A program made the translations under genes and the position numbers. This document shows positions 44,285 to 53,341 of a stretch of 64,000 nucleotides of DNA, piece by piece. The notes under the pieces were generated by a model. The model worked only from the letters and a program-made list of their open reading frames with translations. It did no database searches and was not told the DNA's origin. Location of the stretch: the NCBI GenBank assembly GCA_964546815.1, contig CAZJLR010000002.1, forward strand, positions 186,001 through 250,000, written 5' to 3'. This stretch comes from JAIEPM01 sp964546815 (GTDB taxonomy: Bacteria; Cyanobacteriota; Vampirovibrionia; Obscuribacterales; Obscuribacteraceae). Numbering within the stretch: position 1 is the first letter of the stretch; each line of letters opens with the position of its first letter.

Positions 44285-46015
44285 CTAGTTGTTGACCAAT
44301 GCCGGCGGACCCGATAACGCATTTTTCAAAATCACAAGATTGTCTTTGTTGTATTGTCCTTTAAAGCTGTGCTTAGGGACACCTGCGGCTTGAATATATG
44401 GTGCTTCTACATACTTGCTTCCAGGACCACCATTTTTTGCAATAAGCTTGCAAACTCGAGGTCCACCATGTGCCGAATAACCGATATGAACATAACCGAT
44501 AACAATAATAGGAATGCCATCCTTCCCAAATTTTTTGGCTGCTTTCACATAGCCACCAAAAGTTGGAATACCATCAGTCAAAAGAACACAAGCTTGTGGC
44601 ACGCCTTTCAAATTGCGCTGCCCTTCGGTTAAGAGGGCATGTGAAACATTCAGCGCATCAGTTGTATTTGTACCAGAGTAGGTTGTCGCAATTTTGATAG
44701 TTTTGATAAGCTCATCCTTATCGTGTGTAAAACGCACGAAAGGCTCATTTTTGGCTGCCAATTTTCTGTCACAACTTTCGCCAAAACCATAGTTTGGTCC
44801 AAATGCACCAATGTTATTAGTCGGCAATTGCGGAGTAGGATTTTTCTTGCTTGTAGCAGGGAAATGACCTCCAGCGCGGGGGGCAAATCCAACAAGAGCG
44901 ATGTTTGCATTTGGGTTGTTATCAATGATTTGGTTGATCAAACTCTCAGCATCAGCTTTCTCATCTGCCAGCGGATGCACGAATGGAAGAGCGACTTCTT
45001 CGTATGCACCACGGTATACATGGCTTCCAGGCGCGCCAGCAGGTATGCTGCCATCGCCAATTTCAGGAAGATATGGAGCTAACGCAGTCTTATCGAGGTT
45101 GTGCGGTACCTTAGGTTTGGCAGCTTTGGGATCGTAGAATTTTTTGTCGCCAAGTTTGTCTAAATTACCATTTTTTGACTCAGCAAGCAGAGCAACTTTT
45201 TCTTCAAGAGTTTTGTTGGCAAATGCTTTATAAACTTGATTGCTATTGTTTGCCCAATCAATCTGCGCCGGGTCTGGAATGGCATGCAAGAAATTGCCGC
45301 CAACGTGCAAACCGGCAGGAGAATTAGAATGTACCGGGTTTAGGGCAACTACCTTTGGCGGATTTCCCTTGCCACCAGATTTAGTGACTGACGTATATGT
45401 ATAAAGCGGTACAGTACCCTTCAAATTCTTGTGCTGCGAAACAATCCACGACTTTGAACTAGCGCCATTACTGCGTTGATTGTTGATGCCGCATCCACCC
45501 TTGATAGAATCAGAAATATCAACAGCTATCACGATGTCGCCTTGCACCGGTTTGGTTCCAGCAAGGGCATTAGCTCTTATCGTTACAGGACCAAGCCCCA
45601 AGCCTTTGGCAAAAGCAGGCAAGTAGCCGAATGCACCAGTCGCACGAGCCTGTCCCTTTTTGTGATCGATACTCAAATTGTAGGTTGAGTCAAAAGCCTT
45701 AGGATTGTCGGTATCTACAGTCTGCGAAAGTACAGCAGTTTTGAGAGGCGCCGAAGTAATTTGGTTGCGGCGAAACAAATTTAAGCTCAAATCGCTTACG
45801 GCAGCATCGTCGAGATTATCAGAGATGCCCGTAATGGCACTGAGTGCAGCAGCATCTACTGCGTTTTGCAATTGATTTTGAGCCAGATAGAGTCTTGCTA
45901 TCTCAAATGAAAAAAGTCCGAGCGGCAGGAGTACAAAAAACGCACAGATGGCGACAAGAACCACGGTGGCACCGCTCTGATTTCTACTCCTGATCCTTTT
46001 TCCGATTTTATTCAT
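44285..46015 (-). CDS. TadG-like protein with von Willebrand factor A domain
   Basis: 576 residues. The N-terminus GATVVLVAICAFFVLLPLGLFSFEIARLYLAQNQLQNAVDAAALSAI is the TadG/TadE pseudopilin-like signature. A vWA domain follows with a full metal-ion-dependent adhesion site: DISDS (DxSxS) near 166, Thr in SGTNTTDAL, and LLTDGIP. TadG-like proteins are membrane-anchored and often carry such adhesin domains. GGAGG lies 12 bases before the ATG. First gene of the three-gene pilus-type cluster; the ATPase and secretin genes of a Tad system are not in this window. Confidence 0.9.
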   Translation of the reverse strand: MNKIGKRIRSRNQSGATVVLVAICAFFVLLPLGLFSFEIARLYLAQNQLQNAVDAAALSAITGISDNLDDAAVSDLSLNLFRRNQITSAPLKTAVLSQTVDTDNPKAFDSTYNLSIDHKKGQARATGAFGYLPAFAKGLGLGPVTIRANALAGTKPVQGDIVIAVDISDSIKGGCGINNQRSNGASSKSWIVSQHKNLKGTVPLYTYTSVTKSGGKGNPPKVVALNPVHSNSPAGLHVGGNFLHAIPDPAQIDWANNSNQVYKAFANKTLEEKVALLAESKNGNLDKLGDKKFYDPKAAKPKVPHNLDKTALAPYLPEIGDGSIPAGAPGSHVYRGAYEEVALPFVHPLADEKADAESLINQIIDNNPNANIALVGFAPRAGGHFPATSKKNPTPQLPTNNIGAFGPNYGFGESCDRKLAAKNEPFVRFTHDKDELIKTIKIATTYSGTNTTDALNVSHALLTEGQRNLKGVPQACVLLTDGIPTFGGYVKAAKKFGKDGIPIIVIGYVHIGYSAHGGPRVCKLIAKNGGPGSKYVEAPYIQAAGVPKHSFKGQYNKDNLVILKNALSGPPALVNN

Positions 46016-46339
46016 ATGGGCGACAATCCTCCCAGATTTGTTTAGACTGCTTTTGAATGGTAAGAATTTGGTGCAATAACTAGGTCCGAAAGCACTTTGA
46101 ATATTTGGTTCTTTCGGACTTGTCTTTCATCTTAGGAATAATCTTTGAGCAAAGATTGAACAAACGACATTTCCCCCAAACGATTTTTCGCTATAAACCT
46201 TAAATCACAGCAGCCGACACGCAATGCGCTGTCACCAATTACAGACATTGTCGACTCCATACCCCCAGGCTGTGCAGTCTAAACGGGAAAGTTACTGTTT
46301 GGCAGCGTGAATTTTCTGGTACGTAGGCAAAGTGAGTTT
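46016..46339. promoter_or_regulatory. Divergent promoter region
   Basis: About 324 bases between the TadG cluster and the divergent IPT/TIG operon. It is AT-rich with no gene. No strong palindrome or exact promoter hexamers were recognised, so only the location is claimed. Confidence 0.4.
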
Positions 46340-47815
46340 ATGCTTCCCTGCGGGTGTCTTATGTCTGTTTTGACAAAATTTCTGGCAGCATCGCTATTTT
46401 TGGGTTATGCCTGCTCATCATCGGGAGCCGAGGCGGCAAAGGAAAGCGCGGGAAATAAGCAAATATTGATCGCTGCAAGCACTATCCCGTTTTCAGCCGG
46501 AACCTTAAATCGACAAGAGAATATTCCTGCGTCGTATGGTCCTTTCAAAGCTCGGTCAGCCGGCATAGGGGTTTATCGGGGCAGAATGAATGTAGCGCCG
46601 ACAGATTTGAACGAACACATTTTCGTTGTGATTCGCACGCAATCTGATAAGAATCACCGCTTTGGTTGGATTAGGGCTTTTGTAAACAACAAACTAATTG
46701 CCACAGAGGCGTCGATCAGAGACAACCGAATTATTCAAGACGTCACAAAAGAGCTTAAGGCCGGCGACGTCCAATTAGCTGTAATGGGAACGGCTATGCC
46801 AGACACTTATGTCGATTTTTATGTGGTGCCAAAAGACAGTGTTTTGAAAGTAGTTCAAAGCCGACCAGCCGGTGAAATGATGGCATTTGGTGGACCATTC
46901 AGCACAAAAGGCGGAAAGCAAGAAAACTTCAGCGCAAATTTCACCCTGTACAAAGCCGCTGTCGTTGGCAAACCAGTTCTCACTTACAGAACCAATGTAC
47001 TACCAATCGGAGACAAGCCTGATTCAAAGCAAAGATTCACCTGGATACGCGTCTTGCTAAACGGCGTTCCAATTGGCTCAGAACAGAATCTCAACGGCAA
47101 TGAGGCGAGCCTCGATATTTCGGATAAGATGCTCGATGGGCTGAACAAAGTAGAAATTTCGGGCGTCGCCACCACTGATGCAACAATGGATTGGTACCTG
47201 TCCCAATTACCACTGCTAGAGAAACCCTCAACACTGGCAAGCGCAAGTAGCACAAACAGCAGGGCTCCCAAAATTAGCAAACTTAGCCCAAGTAATGAAA
47301 TTAATGCAGGGCAAATCTTGCAAATTCAGGGCGAAAACATAGACCAGCAAACTGGAAACAACAAAATATTATTCAACAATTTATCAGCGCCGGCAAAATC
47401 CATTAAAAACGATTGGGTCACTGTCGAAATTCCAAAGGACATTCAGAGCGGAACGTATAATGTAAGCGTGACAAGTAATAACGTCAGGTCAAACACTTTA
47501 ACAATTCAAGTCAAAGGAGACCCACACATAAGAAACCTGAGCGCATCGGAATGCCCGCCAGAATCAGAACTGGAAATAAAGGGAGATAATTTCCCCGAGC
47601 AGATAAACCAGGTAAAAGTCACGGTAGGGAATGCAGTCGCAAGGGTTCTACAAACCAGCAAACAACGCATTTTGATTAAGGTGCCAGATTTACCATTTGA
47701 TACCGTTCACCCAATTAAAGTAGTAGCAGGGCAGCAATCTTCCAGCGAGGACTTTAGCATCAAAATAGGCAACAGCACGACGCCAGGCGGCTCTGCACAG
47801 GAGTCAAATCAATGA
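46340..47815 (+). CDS. Exported IPT/TIG-domain protein
   Basis: About 491 residues. A hydrophobic leader (VLTKFLAASLFLGYAC) ends in Cys, a possible but imperfect lipobox. The middle has two similar beta blocks (FIVVIRTQSDKNHRFGWIRAFVNNKLIATEAS and FTWIRVLLNGVPIGSEQNLNGNE), an internal duplication. From about 310 come IPT/TIG repeats (PKISKLSPSNEINAGQILQIQGENI...; PHIRNLSASECPPESELEIKGDNF). Such immunoglobulin-like domains are common in surface or secreted proteins. The frame opens at a GTG (46307); the ATG at 46340 has GTGAG upstream and 46361 is a third option. First gene of an operon with the TPR gene (4-base overlap). Confidence 0.82.
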   Translation: MLPCGCLMSVLTKFLAASLFLGYACSSSGAEAAKESAGNKQILIAASTIPFSAGTLNRQENIPASYGPFKARSAGIGVYRGRMNVAPTDLNEHIFVVIRTQSDKNHRFGWIRAFVNNKLIATEASIRDNRIIQDVTKELKAGDVQLAVMGTAMPDTYVDFYVVPKDSVLKVVQSRPAGEMMAFGGPFSTKGGKQENFSANFTLYKAAVVGKPVLTYRTNVLPIGDKPDSKQRFTWIRVLLNGVPIGSEQNLNGNEASLDISDKMLDGLNKVEISGVATTDATMDWYLSQLPLLEKPSTLASASSTNSRAPKISKLSPSNEINAGQILQIQGENIDQQTGNNKILFNNLSAPAKSIKNDWVTVEIPKDIQSGTYNVSVTSNNVRSNTLTIQVKGDPHIRNLSASECPPESELEIKGDNFPEQINQVKVTVGNAVARVLQTSKQRILIKVPDLPFDTVHPIKVVAGQQSSSEDFSIKIGNSTTPGGSAQESNQ

Positions 47816-48390
47816 AAACGAATCAAACAATGCTCAAAAACATGATGTTTATCTGTGCAGCCAGCGCCGTTTTATTTTCCGTGACTGCAACTCTTCCTAC
47901 ATTTGCAAAAGACAAAACTGGGGCACCGCCTTCGCAATTCGACGCGGACAAAAGCACTAAATTCAATGAAGAAAAATGGCGCACACTAACAAATGATGGC
48001 ATCGCCGCAATGGACGCAAAGAAATTCGATTCGGCAGAACAGTATTTTGAAGCTGCCGTCAGAGAGGCGTCGAAGTCGCCATCAATGAGCACTTTCATGA
48101 TAGACTCACTTGTCCACACAGCAGAAGTCTATCGACAAACAAACCGCAAAGAAGAAGCAAAGCAATATTTTGATCAAGCTTTAGACCTTGTATCAATGCT
48201 AAAAGCAGATAACTGCCCACTTTGCAAATCTAACGCCGATTCGATACCAGTTATTTATGGGCCTCACTCCGAAGAACTTGAAAGCTGGGCGAAAGCAAAA
48301 GCCGCAGAGCTGGGTGATTTCAAAGCTGTTACGCAAAAGCGAAAGAAGCGTCCTAGCTGGTATTGTAAAACATGCGAGCAGGCTTATTGA
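47812..48390 (+). CDS. Secreted TPR protein with two CxxC pairs
   Basis: 192 residues with signal peptide (MMFICAASAVLFSVTATLPTFA). A short TPR block (FDSAEQYFEAAVREA; RKEEAKQYFDQALDL) is followed by two Cys pairs, CPLC (about 139) and CKTC (near the C-terminus), either a zinc site or disulfides in the exported protein. AGGAG lies 4 bases before the ATG, and the start overlaps the upstream stop (ATGA), so it is translationally coupled to the IPT/TIG gene. The role is probably binding within an envelope complex. Confidence 0.82.
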   Translation: MKTNQTMLKNMMFICAASAVLFSVTATLPTFAKDKTGAPPSQFDADKSTKFNEEKWRTLTNDGIAAMDAKKFDSAEQYFEAAVREASKSPSMSTFMIDSLVHTAEVYRQTNRKEEAKQYFDQALDLVSMLKADNCPLCKSNADSIPVIYGPHSEELESWAKAKAAELGDFKAVTQKRKKRPSWYCKTCEQAY

Positions 48391-48409
48391 AACCCAATGA
48401 ATTCAAGAA

Positions 48410-49444
48410 GTGCAAGATAGTTCGACTGAGATGAAGAAAAAAAATTGGCTGGGTCACCTTCTTATCATTGCGGTGATTTCAGCTCTTTTTATTGGCGTTT
48501 TGACCGCCTTTTATTTTCTCTGGTCTCCGGGAGTCGATCTGCGTGATGGTCGCAACGATCTGCAATCAAACGGCATCTGGTTGCGCCACAACTGGCTCGG
48601 TGCAGACGAATGGTTCCAGCGTACCGGAAATGATTTTTCGCATTATCGAAACGAGTCCAATCTGAAAAAACTTGCAGATGATCTTAAAAGCAAGCACATA
48701 AAAGATGTTTTCCCACATCTTTGTCCTTCTTCCCCGCAGGGCAACATCGCGCCCTCAGACCAGGCACAAGTGGAGAAGTTTCTCAACGCATTTGATGGAT
48801 TCAGAGTGCTGCCATGGGTCGGCGGAGTCTACGGCAGTGACGTGAAAATAGAAGACGCACAGTGGAGAACAAATTTCGCAAAGTCATGCGCAAAGCTAAT
48901 AAATGAACACCCTCGACTTGCCGGAATCCATATCAACATTGAGCCTTTGCGCTCTGGCAATAAGGACTTTCTATTACTGCTGGAAGAAATGAGACAAACT
49001 CTGCCGCAAGGAAAAATCATTTCAGTTGCCGCATATCCACCACCATGCATTTGGCAACAAACAAAAGAATTGCATTGGGACGAAGATTACTCCCGCAAGG
49101 TAGCCTCGCTAGTGGATCAAGCCACAATTATGATGTACGACACCGGATTGACATCACCTGGAATGTACCAGCAACAAATGAAAGATTGGACGCATGAAGT
49201 ACTTACCTGGTATCACCCAAAGGAAGTGCTTTTAGGCATTCCTGCATACGAAGATGCAGGTGTGGGTCATCACGACCCTGCCACAGAGAATTTGACAAAC
49301 GCTTTGCTTGGAATTCACGCTGGATTAGAAAAACCGCATCCAGTCTCATACAAAGGCGTAAGCATCTACAGCGAATGGGAAATGAATTCCGCAAAATGGA
49401 AACTATTCCAGGGCCGCTTCTGCGCCCCCGACTTCAAAGACTAA
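48410..49444 (+). CDS. Membrane-anchored GH18-like glycosidase
   Basis: 344 residues. One N-terminal helix (LLIIAVISALFIGVLTAFYFLW) anchors a domain outside the membrane. The rest reads as a TIM barrel of the GH18 clan: strand LAGIHINIEPL in the position of the DxxDxDxE strand (the acid Glu kept, the flanking Asp residues mostly lost), then TIMMYDTG matching the M-x-Y-D motif, then VLLGIPAYEDAG. Spore-coat and chitinase-like members of the clan hydrolyse N-acetyl-glucosamine polymers; the substrate here is unknown. Start GTG 48410 or ATG 48431. It follows the TPR gene by 19 bases and belongs to the same operon. Confidence 0.75.
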   Translation: MQDSSTEMKKKNWLGHLLIIAVISALFIGVLTAFYFLWSPGVDLRDGRNDLQSNGIWLRHNWLGADEWFQRTGNDFSHYRNESNLKKLADDLKSKHIKDVFPHLCPSSPQGNIAPSDQAQVEKFLNAFDGFRVLPWVGGVYGSDVKIEDAQWRTNFAKSCAKLINEHPRLAGIHINIEPLRSGNKDFLLLLEEMRQTLPQGKIISVAAYPPPCIWQQTKELHWDEDYSRKVASLVDQATIMMYDTGLTSPGMYQQQMKDWTHEVLTWYHPKEVLLGIPAYEDAGVGHHDPATENLTNALLGIHAGLEKPHPVSYKGVSIYSEWEMNSAKWKLFQGRFCAPDFKD

Positions 49445-49445
49445 C

Positions 49446-49466
49446 GGGCGACGCATGGCGTCGCCC
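49446..49466. repeat. Palindromic REP-like repeat, copy 1
   Basis: GGGCGACGC and GCGTCGCCC pair perfectly around ATG. With flanking bases (leading C, trailing CTAC) the same 26 bases recur exactly at 53599-53624. It lies four bases after the GH18-like gene's stop and may act as a transcript end. Confidence 0.85.
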
Positions 49467-49525
49467 CTACAAGCGAAGATAACGAATTAGGCATTTGCCA
49501 GCAAAATCCCATGCGTCACCCGTAA

Positions 49526-50959
49526 CTAAAGCTCGTGATAAAGTCTATAAATTGATCGCGAATCTCGACCAGACAGTTCTCGCCACGCATCTTTAAACGT
49601 GGTCGAATAAAACATGATGTCCTCTGGATTTGTAGTATGTCCAGACAAACCTAACGCGTGACCTATTTCGTGTAAAGCCACAAGCCTGAAAACATTATCT
49701 GTAAGCACGGTCGATTTTGTAACTGGCTGGGTCAAGAGCCAAATCTCCGCATTCTTTATGTAATTTTGGTCCATAAAGAGCTTGGCTTCGCCAGCTTCTG
49801 CGGGATTCTTCAAGTCGCTTATTTTATCTGTCCAAAACACTTTGATGCTCGCATTGCCTGGTGAATCTACATACACAAATGAAAAGCCACCTTTTGAAGC
49901 TTTCGACCAATCTTCAAACGACCTTTTCAAAATCACAGACATAGATTCTCGATAACCGCTTGCTTTGGACGAATCGCCCAAAGATACTGTTATTGGAATT
50001 CGATTTGCAGGCCAGTATTTCAGTCCACCCGATTCAGCCATAACTGAAAGATAATCGTCTTTTTTGTTTCGTGCAGACTCACTTCCAGCGGGACTTGGTT
50101 GTGGAGAAATCTCTTTTTCACTTACGGCTTCCTCGCGAGCTTGCGATAAAGCAAGATCTTGCGAACGCATTGCGTTTTGCTTCCCAATTTCTAACTTCAA
50201 TCCCTTCAGCAATCCTGCAACTTTCCCACTAAGAGGATCTTTCGGAAACCTTGTTAAAAACTGCTGATATGTATCAATAGCATTATTCAGATCGCCCTTA
50301 CCCTGATAAACACCACCAAGTGAAACCCAGGCAGACGATTGGTTTGGATTCAACTCGATTGAGTGCTTCAGCTCATTTATTGCATCATCATTGCGACCCA
50401 ATTTCGCATACAACACACCTAAAATCATGTTGACCTTAGCCGTATTTGGGCTAGCAGGAAAACGAGACAAAAACTCGGCATAGGTATTCACTGACTCTTG
50501 CAAATCGCCGCGAAGCTGATAGAAGCCCGCAAGTGCGAGCCACGCACCGTCTAGCTCTGGTTTAAGTTCAAGCGCCCGTTTTAACTCTTTAATTGCATCA
50601 TCATGATTGCCTAGCTTCTCATAAGTGGTGCCCAAGGCCTGGTGCACCTCTGCATAGCCATCGTAAAGGGCCAAAGACTGCTTGAACTTTTGCAGTGCCT
50701 GCTCATTTGAATTTGCGCGCAGCAAGATCAATCCTTCGTCCAAGAGCTTGCCGGCTTCATACTGCTCTTTACTGGCTGGCTTTCCCTGAACGGTATACGA
50801 CTCTGTTTTCTTTTGACTTTGTGCACTCACAGCTTCGGCGCACGCCGCATTCGTAATGACGGCGCAAGCAAAAGCGGCAAAAATAACCGGTAGGAAAAGA
50901 GGAGCGACAAAATTTGTCGCCCCCGCTTTTCGCGCAATCAGTTTAATACTGCTGCTCAT
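49526..50959 (-). CDS. TPR protein with C-terminal metzincin (matrixin-like) metalloprotease domain
   Basis: About 477 residues. After a signal region (PLFLPVIFAAFACAVITNAACA) come about six TPR-type repeats (HDDAIKELKRALELKPELDGAW; RNDDAINELKHSIELNPNQSSAW; LNNAIDTYQQFLTRFP). The C-terminal 170 residues are a zinc protease: HEIGHALGLSGH, the complete H-E-x-x-H-x-x-G-x-x-H signature, and IMFYS as the Met-turn. Metzincins of the M10/matrixin type act outside the cytoplasm; the TPRs could recruit substrates or partners. The fusion is uncommon. Start at ATG 50959; the frame also opens at GTG 50971. Its leader region contains a palindrome (listed separately). Confidence 0.9.
   Translation of the reverse strand: MSSSIKLIARKAGATNFVAPLFLPVIFAAFACAVITNAACAEAVSAQSQKKTESYTVQGKPASKEQYEAGKLLDEGLILLRANSNEQALQKFKQSLALYDGYAEVHQALGTTYEKLGNHDDAIKELKRALELKPELDGAWLALAGFYQLRGDLQESVNTYAEFLSRFPASPNTAKVNMILGVLYAKLGRNDDAINELKHSIELNPNQSSAWVSLGGVYQGKGDLNNAIDTYQQFLTRFPKDPLSGKVAGLLKGLKLEIGKQNAMRSQDLALSQAREEAVSEKEISPQPSPAGSESARNKKDDYLSVMAESGGLKYWPANRIPITVSLGDSSKASGYRESMSVILKRSFEDWSKASKGGFSFVYVDSPGNASIKVFWTDKISDLKNPAEAGEAKLFMDQNYIKNAEIWLLTQPVTKSTVLTDNVFRLVALHEIGHALGLSGHTTNPEDIMFYSTTFKDAWRELSGRDSRSIYRLYHEL
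50904..50920. repeat. Palindrome inside the signal region of the metalloprotease gene
   Basis: GCGACAAA and TTTGTCGC pair around one base, followed by CCCC. It looks like a relative of the repeat at 49446 (GCGAC ... GTCGCCCC). Because it is a palindrome, both strands encode GAT-x-FVAP here. It is in frame in the protein's leader, which suggests insertion of a repeat into a coding region. Confidence 0.6.
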
Positions 50960-51004
50960 AAAATCGTGCACTGACCAAGAGTCGCCTAGATCATTTATAC
51001 CAGT

Positions 51005-52228
51005 TTACACGCCAGCTTTCTCAAGTGGGTCTAAACAAGCAACACCCGGCAGCTCAAGACCTTCCATAAACTCAAGTGCGGCGCCGCCGCCAGTCGACAC
51101 ATGAGTAAATGAATTCGGGCTTGCACCGTGCAATTCGATTGCAGCAACAGAGTCGCCACCACCGACAATGGTCTTGGCGCCACTTCGAGTCATGTCGACA
51201 AGCATGTCGACTAAAGCGAATGTGCCGGTTTCAAAACCCTGGAATTCAAATGCACCAAGCGGGCCGTTCCAGAGAATAGACTTGCACTTAGACAATTCTT
51301 GTCTGATGAGTGAAAGAGTCATTGGTCCTACATCGAGGCCCATTTGGTCTTGCGGAATTGAATCAGCAGGGCGCAATGTTGCAGTCGCACCTGCTTTTAA
51401 CTCAGCAGCACATACGACATCAACAGGAAGAATAACTTTGACGCCTTTGGCTTCGAATTCTTTGAGCAATTCGCGGCACAAATCAAGGCGATCGTTTTCA
51501 ACCAGAGATTTGCCAACTTCTTTGCCCTGAGCCTTGAGGAAACTGAAAGCCATGGCGCCGCCAATGATAATCAGGTCTGCCTTGCCGATCAGGTTTTTCA
51601 AAACGCCGATTTTGGTGGAAACTTTTGAGCCACCAATAATGGTGGCGAACGGACGAGAAGGGCTATTAAGCACTTCGCCCAACGCTTTAACTTCTTTGTT
51701 TAACAGAAAGCCTGAAAGGGAGGTTTTCATAAACTTGCTGACGCCTTCGGTGCTTGCATGAGCTCTATGTGCAGTGCCAAAAGCATCGTTGACATAAATA
51801 TCAGCAAGACCAGCGAGCTGCTTCGAAAACTCAGGGTCATTCTTTTCTTCTTCAGGATGGAAGCGCACATTTTCCAGGAGAACAACTTGTCCTTCATCCA
51901 ACGAAATGCAAGTTTTTTCAACTTGCTCGCCAACGCACGAGCCCAGCAGTTGTACTTCCTGCCCCAACAACTCGGACAAGCGCTTCGCAACTGGTTTCAA
52001 ACTATATTTCTCGGAAGGACCACCTTTTGGCCGACCCAAGTGGCTGCACAAAATAACCTTGGCACCAGCATCTTTCAAAAAATTGATGGTTTCAAGAGCC
52101 GCTCTAATGCGCGAATCATCAGTGATATGCCCAGCATCATCTTGAGGTACGTTGAAATCAACACGAACCAGAACACGCCTGCCTTTGTAATTTTCAGCTG
52201 GCACAGCCGTAATTGTTTTCTTCAGCAT
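51005..52228 (-). CDS. pgk: Phosphoglycerate kinase
   Basis: About 407 residues. Catalyses ATP formation from 1,3-bisphosphoglycerate in glycolysis, and the reverse reaction in gluconeogenesis. Motifs: RVLVRVDFNVP, the CSHLGRPKG hinge-substrate segment, VLLENVRFHPEEEKND, AFGTAHRAHAST, GFLLNKEVKAL, ILWNGPLGAFE and TIVGGGDSVAA. The ATG at 52228 has GGGAG five bases upstream; the longer frame to 52279 runs through an intergenic hairpin and is rejected. It follows gap by 84 bases on the same strand, the classical gap-pgk order. Confidence 0.98.
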   Translation of the reverse strand: MLKKTITAVPAENYKGRRVLVRVDFNVPQDDAGHITDDSRIRAALETINFLKDAGAKVILCSHLGRPKGGPSEKYSLKPVAKRLSELLGQEVQLLGSCVGEQVEKTCISLDEGQVVLLENVRFHPEEEKNDPEFSKQLAGLADIYVNDAFGTAHRAHASTEGVSKFMKTSLSGFLLNKEVKALGEVLNSPSRPFATIIGGSKVSTKIGVLKNLIGKADLIIIGGAMAFSFLKAQGKEVGKSLVENDRLDLCRELLKEFEAKGVKVILPVDVVCAAELKAGATATLRPADSIPQDQMGLDVGPMTLSLIRQELSKCKSILWNGPLGAFEFQGFETGTFALVDMLVDMTRSGAKTIVGGGDSVAAIELHGASPNSFTHVSTGGGAALEFMEGLELPGVACLDPLEKAGV

Positions 52229-52244
52229 ATGAACTCCCAAAATA

Positions 52245-52277
52245 GAAGGGTGCACCCGCAATACAGGCGCACCCTTC
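52245..52277 (-). promoter_or_regulatory. Hairpin between gap and pgk
   Basis: GAAGGGTGC (52245-52253) pairs exactly with GCACCCTTC (52269-52277), loop 15 bases, within the gap-pgk spacer and just before the pgk ribosome-binding site. It could attenuate read-through or stabilise one mRNA half. There is no strong T-run. Confidence 0.55.
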
Positions 52278-52312
52278 AAACTGTATTACCAGAATCAATA
52301 TCTAGTCGATGA

Positions 52313-53341
52313 CTAGACCTTGGCTAGAGCCAGTTTGTTTGCAACAAGAGTGCCCAGCTCGATCAAGCGATTGCTGTAGCCCCACTCGTTGTCGTACCAA
52401 GCAAGCACTTTAACCATCTTCTCGCCGACAACCATTGTGAGGTCTGCGTCGACTACGGAAGAGAGCTTGTTGCCACAGAAGTCGATGGATACTAGCGGAA
52501 GTTCGCTGTAGCCCATGATGTTGTGCAATGAACCAGAAGCTGCAGCGTCTTTGAGAGCTTTGTTTACTGATTCTTTGGTGACATCTTTCTTGGTTTTAAC
52601 TACCAGGTCAACAACTGATACGTTCGGGGTTGGAACGCGCATTGCGAAACCGTTCAATTTGCCTTTGAGGTGTGGCATTACAAGGCCGATAGCCTTAGCT
52701 GCGCCAGTGCTCGAAGGAATCATTGATTGACCAGCAGCTCTAGCTCTGCGCAAGTCTTTGTGACCTGTGTCAAGCAAGCGTTGGTCAAGGGTGTAGCTGT
52801 GAATTGTTGTCATCAAGCCTTCTTCGATTCCGAACAAATCGTCGATTGCTTTTGCAACTGGAGCCAAGCAGTTGGTTGTGCAACTTGCGTTGGAGATAAT
52901 GTGGTGTTTATCAGGATCGTAGCTCTTTTCGTTGACGCCGAGCACGATTGTGATGTCTTCGTTGGTGGCTGGTGCTGAAATCAGAACTTTCTTTGCACCG
53001 GCTGTGATATGTCCTTTAGCCTTGGCTGCGTCGGTGAAAACACCGCTGCATTCCAAAACGATGTCGATGCCGAGCTTAGCCCATGGGCAGGTTGAAGGAT
53101 CCTTTTCTCTTGAGAAATGAATCTTCTTGCCGTCAATAACAAGCGCATCTTCTGTGTGTGAAACGGTGTTCGGCAATTCGCCTTGCACTGAGTCGTACTT
53201 CAACAAGTGAGCTGATTGCTCAAGGTCTTGCAAAGGATCGTTGATTGCGATTACTTCGAAATCTTTCGGTGTCGATGCAAGGTAAGCTCTGAGAGCATTG
53301 CGACCGATTCTGCCGAAACCATTAATTGCTACTTTTGCCAT
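52313..53341 (-). CDS. gap: Glyceraldehyde-3-phosphate dehydrogenase
   Basis: 342 residues. Oxidises glyceraldehyde 3-phosphate to 1,3-bisphosphoglycerate with NAD(P). Motifs: VAINGFGRIGR Rossmann start, the catalytic SNASCTTNCLAP segment, TIHSYTLDQ, DLRRARAAGQSMIPSSTGAAKA, and WYDNEWGYSNR. The residue after strand 2 is Asn-Asp (AINDPLQDL), which fits NAD use, but cofactor choice is not certain. GGGAGG lies four bases before the ATG. First gene of the gap-pgk pair. Confidence 0.98.
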   Translation of the reverse strand: MAKVAINGFGRIGRNALRAYLASTPKDFEVIAINDPLQDLEQSAHLLKYDSVQGELPNTVSHTEDALVIDGKKIHFSREKDPSTCPWAKLGIDIVLECSGVFTDAAKAKGHITAGAKKVLISAPATNEDITIVLGVNEKSYDPDKHHIISNASCTTNCLAPVAKAIDDLFGIEEGLMTTIHSYTLDQRLLDTGHKDLRRARAAGQSMIPSSTGAAKAIGLVMPHLKGKLNGFAMRVPTPNVSVVDLVVKTKKDVTKESVNKALKDAAASGSLHNIMGYSELPLVSIDFCGNKLSSVVDADLTMVVGEKMVKVLAWYDNEWGYSNRLIELGTLVANKLALAKV

